Shown: in pieces, positions 42,493 through 51,789 of the stretch | Layout of the letters: each line of letters begins with the position of its first letter | How positions within the stretch are numbered: the stretch's first letter is position 1 | Assembly: GCA_020444275.1 (NCBI GenBank) | Contig: JAHLLG010000007.1 | Span: forward strand, 1-64,000 | Length of the DNA: 64,000 nt | Direction: 5' to 3' | Source: Bacteroidota bacterium | GTDB lineage: Bacteria; Bacteroidota; Bacteroidia; Bacteroidales; UBA12077 | The notes under the pieces: model-generated | The model's database searches: none | The model's input: only the letters and a program-made list of their open reading frames with translations | What the model was told of the DNA's origin: nothing | Made by a program: the position numbers and the translations under genes

Positions 42493-45384
42493 TTATTTCA
42501 AATTCTCAAAAGTAAATTCACCTTCGCGATATTCTTCAATTGGTGCACAAGTGCACATTAGGTTTCTATCGCCATAGCCATCGTCAATACGGCTAACAGA
42601 AGGCCAGAACTTATTATCACGAATCCAATCTATTGGGAATGCCGCCTTCTCGCGATCGTAAGGTCGTGTCCAGTCATTGGCAGCAACAACATCTTGCGTG
42701 TGTGGTGCATTTCGCAAAACATTATTCTCAGCATCTGTTTTTCCATCCTTCACTTCAATAATTTCCTTATGGATAGAAATCATAGCATCCACAAAACGAT
42801 CTAACTCTTGCTTTGATTCACTCTCGGTTGGTTCAACCATTAAGGTACCGTGAACCGGGAACGAAAGTGTTGGAGCATGGAATCCATAATCCATTAAACG
42901 TTTTGCAATATCCGCTTCGGTAATATTTGCCATTGGCTTAAAGTTACGGCACTCAACAATCATTTCATGTGCAACAAATCCGGTTTCGCCTGTATAAAGA
43001 ATATCATAATATCCTTTTAACGAAGCAGCCAGGTAATTTGCATTCAGAATCGATATTTTACTAACACTGGTTAAACCTTCGCCACCCATCATTTTAATAA
43101 ATGAGTGTGAAATGGTTAAGATATGTGCACTTCCCCAAGGTGCTGCTGCAACTGCATCAATTGCTTTTTCACCACCAGTTTTAACAACCGGATGCGAAGG
43201 CAAGTAAGGTTTTAGTTTTGCGTTTACACCAATTGGCCCTACTCCTGGTCCGCCACCTCCGTGTGGAATTGCAAAAGTCTTGTGTAAGTTCAAGTGACAT
43301 ACATCTGCTCCGATAATTGCAGGATTGGTTAATCCAAGCTGTGCATTCATGTTTGCACCGTCCATATATACTAAACCACCGTTATCATGAACGATCTTGT
43401 TCATCTCTTTAATCTTACTTTCGAACACACCATGTGTTGAAGGATAGGTTACCATCCATGCAGCCAAATTATCCTTATGCTCTTCAGCTTTCTTTTTTAG
43501 ATCTTCTATATCGATGTTACCATTGTCGTCGCAATCTACAACCACAACTTTCATTCCGGCCATTACAGCACTTGCAGGGTTTGTTCCGTGGGCCGACGAA
43601 GGAATTAAGGCAATGTTACGATGTTCTTCACCATGTTCAATATGATACTGGCGAATAACCATTAATCCGGTATATTCACCTGCAGCACCAGAATTTGGCT
43701 GGAATGATATAGCCTCAAAACCGGTAATTACTTTTAAATCTTCTTCTAACTCGGTAAACAACTGATGATATCCCTCTGCCTGATCAGCAGGAACAAACGG
43801 ATGAAGACCACCAAACTCAGGCCAGCTCAGTGCGAAAAGTTCTGTAGCTGCATTCAATTTCATAGTACAAGAACCTAATGAAATCATAGAATGTGTTAAC
43901 GAGAAATCTCTTCGTTCCAACTTCTTAATATAACGCATCATTTCCGTTTCAGAACGATAACGATTAAATAAATCAAGTGTTAGAAAATCACTTGTACGTG
44001 CAAACTTCTTATCGAAAGCAGCTTTCTCGTTGATGTGACAAGCTTCTTCCTTTTTACCTTTTGCTGAAGCAAAAATCTCAATCACATTATTCACATCCTG
44101 AATAAGTGTAGTTTCGTCGGTGCTGATACTAATGGTAATATCATCAATATAGTTGAAGTTAATCTCTTTTTCTAATGCAAGTTTTCGAATATCTTCTGCT
44201 TTAACATCGCCTAATTTGATCATCAGCGTATCGAAGAAATCTTTATTTTCTTGCTCATAACCCAACGATTGCAGTTTTTCGTTTAAGGTAACTGCCATGC
44301 TATGAATATGATTTGCAATACGCTTAAGTCCTTCCGAACCATGATATACTGCATACATACCAGCCATAGTAGCAAGTAATGCTTGTGCTGTACAAATATT
44401 TGAAGTAGCGCGCTCACGCTTAATATGTTGCTCGCGTGTTTGAAGCGCCATACGTAAAGCTAGTTTTCCTTGTGCATCTTTGGATACTCCAATAATACGT
44501 CCCGGAATATTTCTTTTATATTTTTCTGATGTAGCAAAATAACCGGCATGTGGTCCGCCATATCCCATCGGAATACCAAATCGTTGTGTTGAACCTACCA
44601 CTACATCAGCTCCCCATTCACCGGGAGGTGTTAACAATACAAGGCTCATTATATCTGCTGCAACGGCTACTGCAGTATTATTTTCGTGTGCTTTATTTAC
44701 AAAATCACCATAGCCTTCTATTTTTCCGTCGGCAGCAGGATATTGCACAATTGCTCCAAAAACCTTATCGGTTAGTTCAAAGCTTTTATAATCACCCTTT
44801 ACAATCTCAATTCCTAATGGAACGGCACGCGTATGAATTACATCAAACGTTTGAGGGAAGATATTCTCATCAACAAAAAATACATTTGCGCCTGCCTTTG
44901 CCTGAGCTCTAGGTCGTGCATTAAAAAGCATGATCATAGCCTCAGAAGCAGCCGTTGCCTCATCTAACAAGGATGCATTAGCCAATTCCATTCCGGTTAA
45001 ATCGGAAACAACTGTTTGGAAATTTAGCAATGCCTCTAAGCGTCCCTGAGAAATTTCTGCCTGGTAAGGAGTATATGAAGTATACCAGCTTGGATTTTCC
45101 AAAATATTACGCTGAATTACAGCAGGCATAATAGTATCGTAATATCCCAAACCAATAAACGATTTATACAGCTTATTTTTAGCAGCAATTCTTCTTAATT
45201 TGCTGGAATATTCGTACTCACTCATACCTTTTCCTATTGCCATTGGTTTATCTAAACGAATAGAAGAAGGAACCGTTTTATTAATTAATTCATCTAAGCT
45301 TGAAACGCCAATTTTATCAATCATTTCATCGATTTCGTGGTCTCTTGGACCATTATGACGTTGAATAAAATTATCTAGAGCCAT
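42493..45384 (-). CDS. gcvP: Glycine dehydrogenase (decarboxylating), P protein
   Basis: A 963-residue PLP enzyme, the P protein of the glycine cleavage system. Both halves of P are in one chain: the N-terminal half (FIGLGYYDTIMPAVIQRNILENPSWYT, PYQAEISQGRLEALLNFQ) and the C-terminal half with the PLP-Lys motif HLNLHKTFAIPHGGGGPG. It decarboxylates glycine and transfers the aminomethyl group to the H protein. Some bacteria split this into gcvPA and gcvPB. No gcvT or gcvH is adjacent. Confidence 0.97.
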   Translation of the reverse strand: MALDNFIQRHNGPRDHEIDEMIDKIGVSSLDELINKTVPSSIRLDKPMAIGKGMSEYEYSSKLRRIAAKNKLYKSFIGLGYYDTIMPAVIQRNILENPSWYTSYTPYQAEISQGRLEALLNFQTVVSDLTGMELANASLLDEATAASEAMIMLFNARPRAQAKAGANVFFVDENIFPQTFDVIHTRAVPLGIEIVKGDYKSFELTDKVFGAIVQYPAADGKIEGYGDFVNKAHENNTAVAVAADIMSLVLLTPPGEWGADVVVGSTQRFGIPMGYGGPHAGYFATSEKYKRNIPGRIIGVSKDAQGKLALRMALQTREQHIKRERATSNICTAQALLATMAGMYAVYHGSEGLKRIANHIHSMAVTLNEKLQSLGYEQENKDFFDTLMIKLGDVKAEDIRKLALEKEINFNYIDDITISISTDETTLIQDVNNVIEIFASAKGKKEEACHINEKAAFDKKFARTSDFLTLDLFNRYRSETEMMRYIKKLERRDFSLTHSMISLGSCTMKLNAATELFALSWPEFGGLHPFVPADQAEGYHQLFTELEEDLKVITGFEAISFQPNSGAAGEYTGLMVIRQYHIEHGEEHRNIALIPSSAHGTNPASAVMAGMKVVVVDCDDNGNIDIEDLKKKAEEHKDNLAAWMVTYPSTHGVFESKIKEMNKIVHDNGGLVYMDGANMNAQLGLTNPAIIGADVCHLNLHKTFAIPHGGGGPGVGPIGVNAKLKPYLPSHPVVKTGGEKAIDAVAAAPWGSAHILTISHSFIKMMGGEGLTSVSKISILNANYLAASLKGYYDILYTGETGFVAHEMIVECRNFKPMANITEADIAKRLMDYGFHAPTLSFPVHGTLMVEPTESESKQELDRFVDAMISIHKEIIEVKDGKTDAENNVLRNAPHTQDVVAANDWTRPYDREKAAFPIDWIRDNKFWPSVSRIDDGYGDRNLMCTCAPIEEYREGEFTFENLK

Positions 45385-45548
45385 ATTTTTGAAAGTTATT
45401 AAAGTATTGAATTATTTATTTATTTTTCTGTTTGAGTTCAAAATTAAAAATAAGTATCATGAATTACCATTAAAAATATCATGTTATTTACTTTCTAAAC
45501 ATGTTATAAAACAACAAGCCATAACCATTGTTCAGCACTAACATTCAA

Positions 45549-46187
45549 TTAATTAAAAAACGGATTTGTGCTTTTTTCATGGGCTACTGTTGTTTTTTCA
45601 CCATGCCCTGGATAAACTTCAGTATCGGCAGGGAGTGTAAACAACTTATCATTGATACTAGCAATTAGTGTGTCATAATCTCCTCCAGGCAAATCGGTTC
45701 TACCAATACTACCCGTAAACAATACATCCCCTACAATAACAAAACTCTCCGTTTCGCAATATAAGGCAATACTACCAGGTGAATGACCAGGCACATGTTT
45801 AACTTCTAGTTCTGTATTACCAAATGTTATTTTTTCACCTTCGGTCACAAACTGATTAGGTACCGGTGGTTCTTCAACTTTAAATCCAAAAGCAAGCGCC
45901 ATATCATTTGAGCGTTCCAGTAATGGCATATCATCTTTATGTGCAACAGACGGTACTTTGTACTTATTCACCAAATATGCATTCCCCATAATATGATCGA
46001 TATGGCAATGTGTATTCACAATTGATCTTAAAATCAAATTGTTTTCTTCAATAAATTTATCGATAGCTTCAAATTCATGCTCTTCATTACATCCGGCATC
46101 TATAATAATACATTCATTCGTTTCGTCATACAATAAAAAAGTGTTTTCCTGAAAAGGATTAAATACAAATGTCTTTATCTTGGTCAT
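45549..46187 (-). CDS. MBL-fold hydrolase, glyoxalase II-like
   Basis: A 212-residue metallo-beta-lactamase-fold protein. The metal site is NTHCHIDHIMGN (HxHxDH), with later His and Asp ligands in HVPGHSPGSIALYCE, IVGDVLFTGSIGRTDLPGGDYDTL and YPGHGEKTTV. The group includes hydroxyacylglutathione hydrolases and unspecified thioester hydrolases; the size is that of the short bacterial branch. It lies 12 bp from pcm, so the two are cotranscribed. Confidence 0.9.
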   Translation of the reverse strand: MTKIKTFVFNPFQENTFLLYDETNECIIIDAGCNEEHEFEAIDKFIEENNLILRSIVNTHCHIDHIMGNAYLVNKYKVPSVAHKDDMPLLERSNDMALAFGFKVEEPPVPNQFVTEGEKITFGNTELEVKHVPGHSPGSIALYCETESFVIVGDVLFTGSIGRTDLPGGDYDTLIASINDKLFTLPADTEVYPGHGEKTTVAHEKSTNPFFN

Positions 46188-46199
46188 AATTAGTTTATA

Positions 46200-46841
46200 T
46201 TATTGTTTACCTTTTAACATAGGAACAAACGAAAAGTACCCATGTTCAGTTTGTTTAAAATCATCATCACCCAAACGATCTATTGCTGTCATTACCTGAC
46301 CACTTCCATCGCCCACAGGCACAACCATTCTTCCGCCTATCTTTAGTTGTTTTAATAACTCTTGCGGAATATCAGGTGCTCCGGCGGTTATTAATATTTT
46401 GTCGAAAGGAGCAAATTTAGGTTGCCCCAAATAACCATCGCCATAAAAAAAGTAAGGCTTATATCCCATTTTATTTAACAATGCACGCGATTTTAAATAC
46501 AACTCCCGCTGTCGCTCAATAGTATACACCTTCGCTCCCAGTTCAAGTAAAATAGAACATTGATAACCAGATCCGGTTCCTACCTCTAAAATTTTATCGT
46601 GTTTCTGAACATTTAAGAGTTCTGTCTGAAACGCTACAGTATATGGTTGAGAAATTGTTTGTTCTGATCCGATTGGAAAAGCCTGATCACGATACGCAAA
46701 CTCAATAAAACCACTATCCATAAATTGATGTCGAGGAACTTTTCCAATGGCCTCCAAAACCTTCATGTCCGTAATTCCCTTTTCTGCTATGGTTTCAACC
46801 AGTTTTTTTCGAAGCCCTTTATGTCTGTACGAATCAATCAT
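46200..46841 (-). CDS. pcm: Protein-L-isoaspartate O-methyltransferase
   Basis: A 213-residue SAM methyltransferase that repairs isoaspartyl residues in aged proteins. Motifs are VPRHQFMD, IGSEQTISQPYTVAFQTELL, ILEVGTGSGYQCSILLELGAKVYTIER and RMVVPVGDGSGQVM. Length fits the family. It is the first gene of a two-gene unit with the MBL hydrolase. Confidence 0.95.
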   Translation of the reverse strand: MIDSYRHKGLRKKLVETIAEKGITDMKVLEAIGKVPRHQFMDSGFIEFAYRDQAFPIGSEQTISQPYTVAFQTELLNVQKHDKILEVGTGSGYQCSILLELGAKVYTIERQRELYLKSRALLNKMGYKPYFFYGDGYLGQPKFAPFDKILITAGAPDIPQELLKQLKIGGRMVVPVGDGSGQVMTAIDRLGDDDFKQTEHGYFSFVPMLKGKQ

Positions 46842-47088
46842 CTAATTATTACTCACTTTTTAAATGTTCACGCAAATATAACAGAACAATTCACAATTAT
46901 CAATACAATGCTTAATCCTTATCTTCTTCGAAACTAGAATAATTCATTAGAATGAACTAGTTATCCCAAACAAATTGATAAAAACCTCTTTAGAAAAGTT
47001 TATTAACATAAAATGGTTAATAAAATGATCGACTTTACACCGCTGTAGTTTATCAAAACAATTAAGTTTGTATAAAACATCAGAAGTT

Positions 47089-48003
47089 ATGAAAATTGGA
47101 CTTATCGGCATCAATAATTTAAAACAGGAAGATCATTTCAAAATTATTAAGCAGGCATTAAATAAAAACCTGTATGGAATATTCTCTCACTCTGATGATA
47201 TACTTGCTATAAGTACAAAATATAATATTAAGTTATACGATTCGGCTACAGTTCTTTTTGAAAATGTAGAAGCCGTTTATTTTGCACAAGCGTTAAAGCC
47301 AAATTACGATTTTGCAATAAGTGCACTAAAAAAATCTTGTCATCTTTTTATCGAAGATGTTTCAAATCTTACGATCGATGAAATAAAACATCTTTATAAA
47401 GTAGCTTTTGAAGCCAGAACAAAAATCCAGTTAAAACTAACGAAAGCCTTTACTCCTGAATACATTGAAATTAGAGATTATTTGAAGGATACCAAATTAA
47501 TTGAGATCAATAAAACCTATTCGAAATTTCTAAGACACGACGATTACTTCACAGAGATTTTAAACAATCTCTATTTTGCTTATCAAAATATTAATTCTGG
47601 AATAAAGAAAATATCGACCCTGGCATTGCCGATTGACCACAACCACTTTAGTTTAATCCAAATAAGACTGGATTATGACAATGGTGCAGTTGTAAATATG
47701 AATTTCAGTAACATATCGGATGAAAACAGGAGTTTTGCCGATTTTTATGAAAAAGACCGAATGATACAGGTTGATTTTAACGATCATTTTGCTGTAAAAC
47801 AAAGGTTTTCAGAGGGACAAATTGTACGAAGAGAATTTAACATACCCAAAGAAACGGCATTTAATACTGAAATGATGAATTTTATAACCTCATGTAAAAA
47901 TCTTGATCTGCAAAATATTTCGGAATCGCCCAAGGAATTAAAACTTATTCAGGTTACGAACGATATTATGGACCGCCTAATACAATCGACACATCCCAGA
48001 TAA
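47089..48003 (+). CDS. Gfo/Idh/MocA-like oxidoreductase, divergent
   Basis: A 304-residue protein with a Rossmann-like N-terminus (MKIGLIGINNLKQEDHFKII) and a GFO_IDH_MocA-like plan (AVYFAQALKPNYDFAISALKKSCHLFIEDVSNL). The canonical EKP motif is replaced by IEDVSN, and the glycine-rich loop GIGxxG is weak, so NAD(P) binding is doubtful. It precedes a sugar transferase gene by 86 bp. Substrate unknown; the enzyme may be degenerate. The ATG at 47089 starts the Rossmann strand. Confidence 0.65.
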   Translation: MKIGLIGINNLKQEDHFKIIKQALNKNLYGIFSHSDDILAISTKYNIKLYDSATVLFENVEAVYFAQALKPNYDFAISALKKSCHLFIEDVSNLTIDEIKHLYKVAFEARTKIQLKLTKAFTPEYIEIRDYLKDTKLIEINKTYSKFLRHDDYFTEILNNLYFAYQNINSGIKKISTLALPIDHNHFSLIQIRLDYDNGAVVNMNFSNISDENRSFADFYEKDRMIQVDFNDHFAVKQRFSEGQIVRREFNIPKETAFNTEMMNFITSCKNLDLQNISESPKELKLIQVTNDIMDRLIQSTHPR

Positions 48004-48089
48004 AACTACAAAAGGTTTTATATTAGCAACAAATTTATTTCTTTTACGTTGTTAAAATACTCTGATTTTTTGCCAACGAACTAAACCAG

Positions 48090-49505
48090 ATGAACAAGCG
48101 TTTACATACGGTAAAATACCTTTTTTTCGATTTATTATCGGCAGTAATAAGCTGGACTTCGTTTTACATCTACAGAAAAACTTTTATTGAACCGTTGAAA
48201 CTGGGTTACAAAGCACCTGTTGAGTTCAACGATAGATACTGGCTCGGCATTATAATTATTCCTCTGTTTTGGATCTTTTTATATTACCTGAGCGGCTACT
48301 ATAAAGATATTTACAGAAAATCGAGATTAAAGGAGCTTGCACAAACATTTTTTACCATTCTAATTGGAACTACCATACTTTTCTTTATTGCAATTCTCGA
48401 TGATGAAGTATTAAACTACAAACACTATTATAAACTCTTTTCATCACTTTTCATTTTACAGTTCACGTTAACCTATTTTCCCCGGTTAATTTTAACTTCC
48501 ATAACCAACCATAGAGTACACACCCGTAAAATTGGATTTAATACTATTATTATTGGTGGGAACAGAAAGGCTGTTGATATTTTTACAAAAATTGAGAATC
48601 AACCCAAATCGATAGGTAATAAGTTTATTGGCTTTATAAGTATTGTTGAAAAAGAAAGATACTTACTAAGTAAACATCTCCAAAAACTGGGTAATTTAGC
48701 AGAAGTGCGTCAAATAATTGATACATATAAAATCGAAGAAGTAATTATAGCTCTTGAATCTACCGAGCATAAAGAAGTTGAAAAAATAATTAATTATCTG
48801 GACGACAAGAATGTAACCATAAAAGCAATTGCAAGCATGTACGACATTTTAACCGGAAAAGTTAAAATGGCGCATATCTACAGTACTCCTTTAATTCAGA
48901 TATCACACAGCCTAATGCCTACGTGGCAGTTGCAAACAAAACAGCTTATAGATATTACTTTTTCCATAATTGCTTTGGTGGTCTTTTCACCTTTGATTTT
49001 ATTTCTTGCCCTGGGCATAAAACTAACATCAAAAGGACCAGTTATATACAGTCATGAGCGAATAGGACAATTTGGGAAACCATTTACATTATACAAGTTT
49101 CGTTCGATGTATACCGATGCCGAAAAGAATGGTCCTGCTCTATCGTCGATGGATGATGACCGAATTACTCGTTTTGGAAAATTCATGCGCAAATCGAAAC
49201 TTGATGAGCTACCCAATTTTTATAATGTGTTGAAAGGTGACATGTCTTTGGTTGGACCACGTCCGGAACGAAAACACTACATAGATCAAATCATACAAAA
49301 GGCTCCTCACTATCTGCATTTACAAAAAGTTAAACCAGGAATAACATCCTGGGGACAAGTAAAATATGGATATGCAGAAAATGTTGATCAGATGATTGAA
49401 CGGTTACAATATGACATCTTATATATTGAAAACATGTCGGTGTATGTCGATTTTAAAATAATGATCTACACTATACTGAAAATCTTAAAAGGGAAACATA
49501 TTTAA
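48090..49505 (+). CDS. Polyprenyl-phosphate sugar-1-phosphate transferase (WcaJ/WbaP-like)
   Basis: A 471-residue membrane enzyme. About four N-terminal segments, a CoA-binding-like middle domain (IIIGGNRKAVDIFTKIE) and a fifth segment (LIDITFSIIALVVFSPLILFLAL) precede the catalytic sugar transferase domain with YKFRSMYTDAEKNG, SKLDELPNFYNVLKGDMSLVGPRPE and PGITSWGQVKYGYAENV. It should transfer a sugar phosphate to undecaprenyl phosphate at the start of exopolysaccharide or O-antigen synthesis. No glycosyltransferase cluster is next to it. The stop overlaps that of convergent thpR by 4 bp. Confidence 0.92.
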   Translation: MNKRLHTVKYLFFDLLSAVISWTSFYIYRKTFIEPLKLGYKAPVEFNDRYWLGIIIIPLFWIFLYYLSGYYKDIYRKSRLKELAQTFFTILIGTTILFFIAILDDEVLNYKHYYKLFSSLFILQFTLTYFPRLILTSITNHRVHTRKIGFNTIIIGGNRKAVDIFTKIENQPKSIGNKFIGFISIVEKERYLLSKHLQKLGNLAEVRQIIDTYKIEEVIIALESTEHKEVEKIINYLDDKNVTIKAIASMYDILTGKVKMAHIYSTPLIQISHSLMPTWQLQTKQLIDITFSIIALVVFSPLILFLALGIKLTSKGPVIYSHERIGQFGKPFTLYKFRSMYTDAEKNGPALSSMDDDRITRFGKFMRKSKLDELPNFYNVLKGDMSLVGPRPERKHYIDQIIQKAPHYLHLQKVKPGITSWGQVKYGYAENVDQMIERLQYDILYIENMSVYVDFKIMIYTILKILKGKHI

Positions 49506-50059
49506 GCTAGATCAAATTTCTGGATAACACTATAAATTGGTCCTTTAGGTGTAAGTTTGCTTTCATAAAACAAAACCTCAGTAATATTAAAATCTTGTAG
49601 ATGCGTATTTCTATATTCGTTTAAAACATCACTTAATGTATTCTTATCCTTAATGAATTTTATTCTACCAATAGTTAAGTGCGGTTTAAACATTCTTCCC
49701 TCTTTAAAAAAACCAAAAGGTTTTAGTGCATCATCTACTTTTTCTTTTAAATAATTTAACTCATCTGAGGGATTAATCCCAAACCACAACACCTTCGGAT
49801 TATGAATATTTTTAAATAGTCCTAAACCATTGCACCGTAAAGTAAAAGGTTTAGAATCTTTTAACTGCTTCTTAAGTTCTGTTCCAATATCATCAAGAAT
49901 TGTTTCATCTGTATCACCCAAAAAATGCAAGGTAATATGCATATTCCACGTATCAACCCATTTAATTTTTTCAGTAACTAATTGTTTTTTCACATCATCA
50001 ATAATTTCGGCCGACTGTCTGGATAATGGAATTTTTATGGCAATAAATGTTCTTTTCAT
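49502..50059 (-). CDS. thpR: RNA 2',3'-cyclic phosphodiesterase ThpR (LigT-like)
   Basis: A 185-residue 2H phosphoesterase. The two catalytic HxT motifs are visible: HITLHFLGD and HLTIGRI. It opens 2',3'-cyclic phosphates on RNA and was first described as 2'-5' RNA ligase. Single gene, convergent with the sugar transferase. Confidence 0.92.
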   Translation of the reverse strand: MKRTFIAIKIPLSRQSAEIIDDVKKQLVTEKIKWVDTWNMHITLHFLGDTDETILDDIGTELKKQLKDSKPFTLRCNGLGLFKNIHNPKVLWFGINPSDELNYLKEKVDDALKPFGFFKEGRMFKPHLTIGRIKFIKDKNTLSDVLNEYRNTHLQDFNITEVLFYESKLTPKGPIYSVIQKFDLA

Positions 50060-50154
50060 CTTAATTTCATCTTGAAATCAAGCTAAATTAAAATTATATT
50101 TACAATTAATCCAGAAAGTATTGTTTAATTCAATTAATCTAAAAATAAATTAGC

Positions 50155-50802
50155 ATGAAAAAAATTGCACTAATATTATCCGGAAGCGGAGTTTTTGACG
50201 GAGCAGAAATTCATGAAGCAACACTAACCATGTATTCTATTGCAAAAAACGGTGCCAGCTATGAAATTTTTGCCCCAGATATCGAACAACATCATGTAAT
50301 AAACCACATTACGGGTGAAGAGATGCCCGAGAAACGCAATGTTCTTATCGAATCGGCACGAATAGCCAGAGGAAACATCAAAAACTTATCAGAATTTAAG
50401 GCCAAAGATTTTGATGCACTGATTTTACCAGGAGGATTTGGTGCAGCTAAAAACCTATCTACTTTTGCTTTTGATGGTGCCGATTGCAAGATCAATCTTG
50501 ATGTTGAAAAAGCGATTCGGGCAATGATAGAACAAAACAAACCGATTGGTGCATTATGCATTGCTCCTGTTCTATTAGCAAAAATTCTTGGCGATGTTGA
50601 ATTAACCATCGGACAAGACAAAGGAACAGCCGACGCTGTTAAAATCATGGGAGCCAATCATAAAGACACTACACATGGCGAAGTAGTAATTGATAAAAAA
50701 TATAAAATAGCAACCACACCGTGCTATATGCTTGATGCAACTATTGCCCAGATTGGAGATGGCGCACAAAACGTTGTAAAAGCCGTTTTAGATCTTATTT
50801 AA
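50155..50802 (+). CDS. elbB: ElbB-type DJ-1/PfpI-like glyoxalase III-like protein
   Basis: A 215-residue DJ-1/PfpI-fold protein. It starts KKIALILSGSGVFDGAEIHEATL and has the nucleophile elbow GALCIAPVLLAKILG and ALILPGGFGAAKNLSTFAFDG, features of ElbB (isoprenoid biosynthesis protein with amidotransferase-like domain). ElbB has glyoxalase III activity in E. coli. A MITE-like repeat begins 7 bp after the stop. Confidence 0.9.
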   Translation: MKKIALILSGSGVFDGAEIHEATLTMYSIAKNGASYEIFAPDIEQHHVINHITGEEMPEKRNVLIESARIARGNIKNLSEFKAKDFDALILPGGFGAAKNLSTFAFDGADCKINLDVEKAIRAMIEQNKPIGALCIAPVLLAKILGDVELTIGQDKGTADAVKIMGANHKDTTHGEVVIDKKYKIATTPCYMLDATIAQIGDGAQNVVKAVLDLI

Positions 50803-50809
50803 AATGTTA

Positions 50810-50974
50810 ATGAGGCTGTCTGAAAAGTCTTAGTGGTCCTTTGTGTCTTCTTAGTGAAACTTTGTGGTGTAATTATAAAAAGCTGTTACACAAAGAATCA
50901 CAAAGAAGACACAGAGTTACTCAAAGAAAAGTATACTAATAAACGTAATTATTTAACTTTTCAGACAGCCTCAT
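50810..50974. mobile_element. MITE-like element with perfect terminal inverted repeats
   Basis: A 165 bp element with 19 bp perfect inverted ends (ATGAGGCTGTCTGAAAAGT and complement). The ends are flanked by TTA on both sides (50807-50809 and 50975-50977), a possible 3 bp target duplication, and the flanking base match extends the palindrome to 20 bp. The interior is also largely self-complementary (GTGTCTTCTTAGTG-type arm against CACAAAGAAGACAC), so it can fold into one long hairpin. It holds no gene and fills the convergent gap between elbB and the DUF4294 gene. The TNA duplication fits IS5-type transposases; the parent element is not in the window. Confidence 0.7.
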
Positions 50975-50982
50975 TTATCTTT

Positions 50983-51615
50983 TTAATTAGACCTTTCCAA
51001 ACGCTTCCTAACATTTGGATCGACCGTTAGCTGCCCCGTTTCAATCATTCTTACTACCCGCTCTATTAAATAATCATCGCCTTTGGGATCATAACGCGAT
51101 TTTAGATCGGATCCAAATAAACGGGCAATAGCCTGCCAAAATACTGCAGAAACCGTCCCTCTGAGTTCTTTAAGTAACACATATGATGTATTACCAGTTT
51201 CTCTATCGATAAGCTTAAGTAAAATCCTTCCTTGCGTAATGGTTAATTTTTTTAACTCATTACCAAACTCATCCATCAGTTGTTTTTCGACGGTTTTAAT
51301 ATATTTCTTTCGTTCTTTTTCCGTCTCAAGCTTAAGAAATTCCCTTTCCATCTCATCCAGCATCTGTTTTGCATATTGTGCATAGGGATAAGCTTTTCGT
51401 ACATCACGAACTAACTTTCTGTATCGGTATTCACGATATCTGTTCTTAAATACTAAACGTGGAAAAATTACAATTTCTTCCAAGCTAACATTAGGTATGG
51501 TATCCCCATCTACAATTACCGAACGGGCAACTGTAACCGAATCTTTACTATTCTGCGATAAAGCTTTACCAAACAATAGTAAAAATATACATACGAATAA
51601 AAAATACCCTTTCAT
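50983..51615 (-). CDS. DUF4294 domain exported protein
   Basis: A 210-residue protein with signal peptide MKGYFLFVCIFLLLFGKALSQ, then DUF4294 (IVIFPRLVFKNRYREYRYRKLVRDVRKAYPYAQYAKQMLDEME, KYIKTVEKQLMDEFGNELKKLTITQGRILLKLIDRETGNTSY). This domain is found in Bacteroidota, function unknown. The ATG at 51615 begins the signal peptide; a longer frame upstream lacks one. It ends next to the MITE-like element. Confidence 0.8.
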   Translation of the reverse strand: MKGYFLFVCIFLLLFGKALSQNSKDSVTVARSVIVDGDTIPNVSLEEIVIFPRLVFKNRYREYRYRKLVRDVRKAYPYAQYAKQMLDEMEREFLKLETEKERKKYIKTVEKQLMDEFGNELKKLTITQGRILLKLIDRETGNTSYVLLKELRGTVSAVFWQAIARLFGSDLKSRYDPKGDDYLIERVVRMIETGQLTVDPNVRKRLERSN

Positions 51616-51789
51616 GGTTCTTCTAAAATTTCCAACAATAATACGAATGAATTTGAAATTTGTTGTGTTAGATTTTTTGCGCAAGATAAATTATGTTAAG
51701 CAATTGTTAATAACTATATAGATATTTTTTAGCAATGTTCAAATTGCATTTATACATTGTAAAGTTTTTAAAATATTGTGCTAACAACA

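Noticed and set aside
45385-45548. RNA gene or riboswitch before gcvP
   Set aside because: No paired glycine-riboswitch motifs were recognised in the AT-rich leader; no structure is claimed.
50833-51030. 65-residue open frame inside the MITE-like element
   Set aside because: It lies in a hairpin-rich non-coding repeat and runs into the DUF4294 gene.
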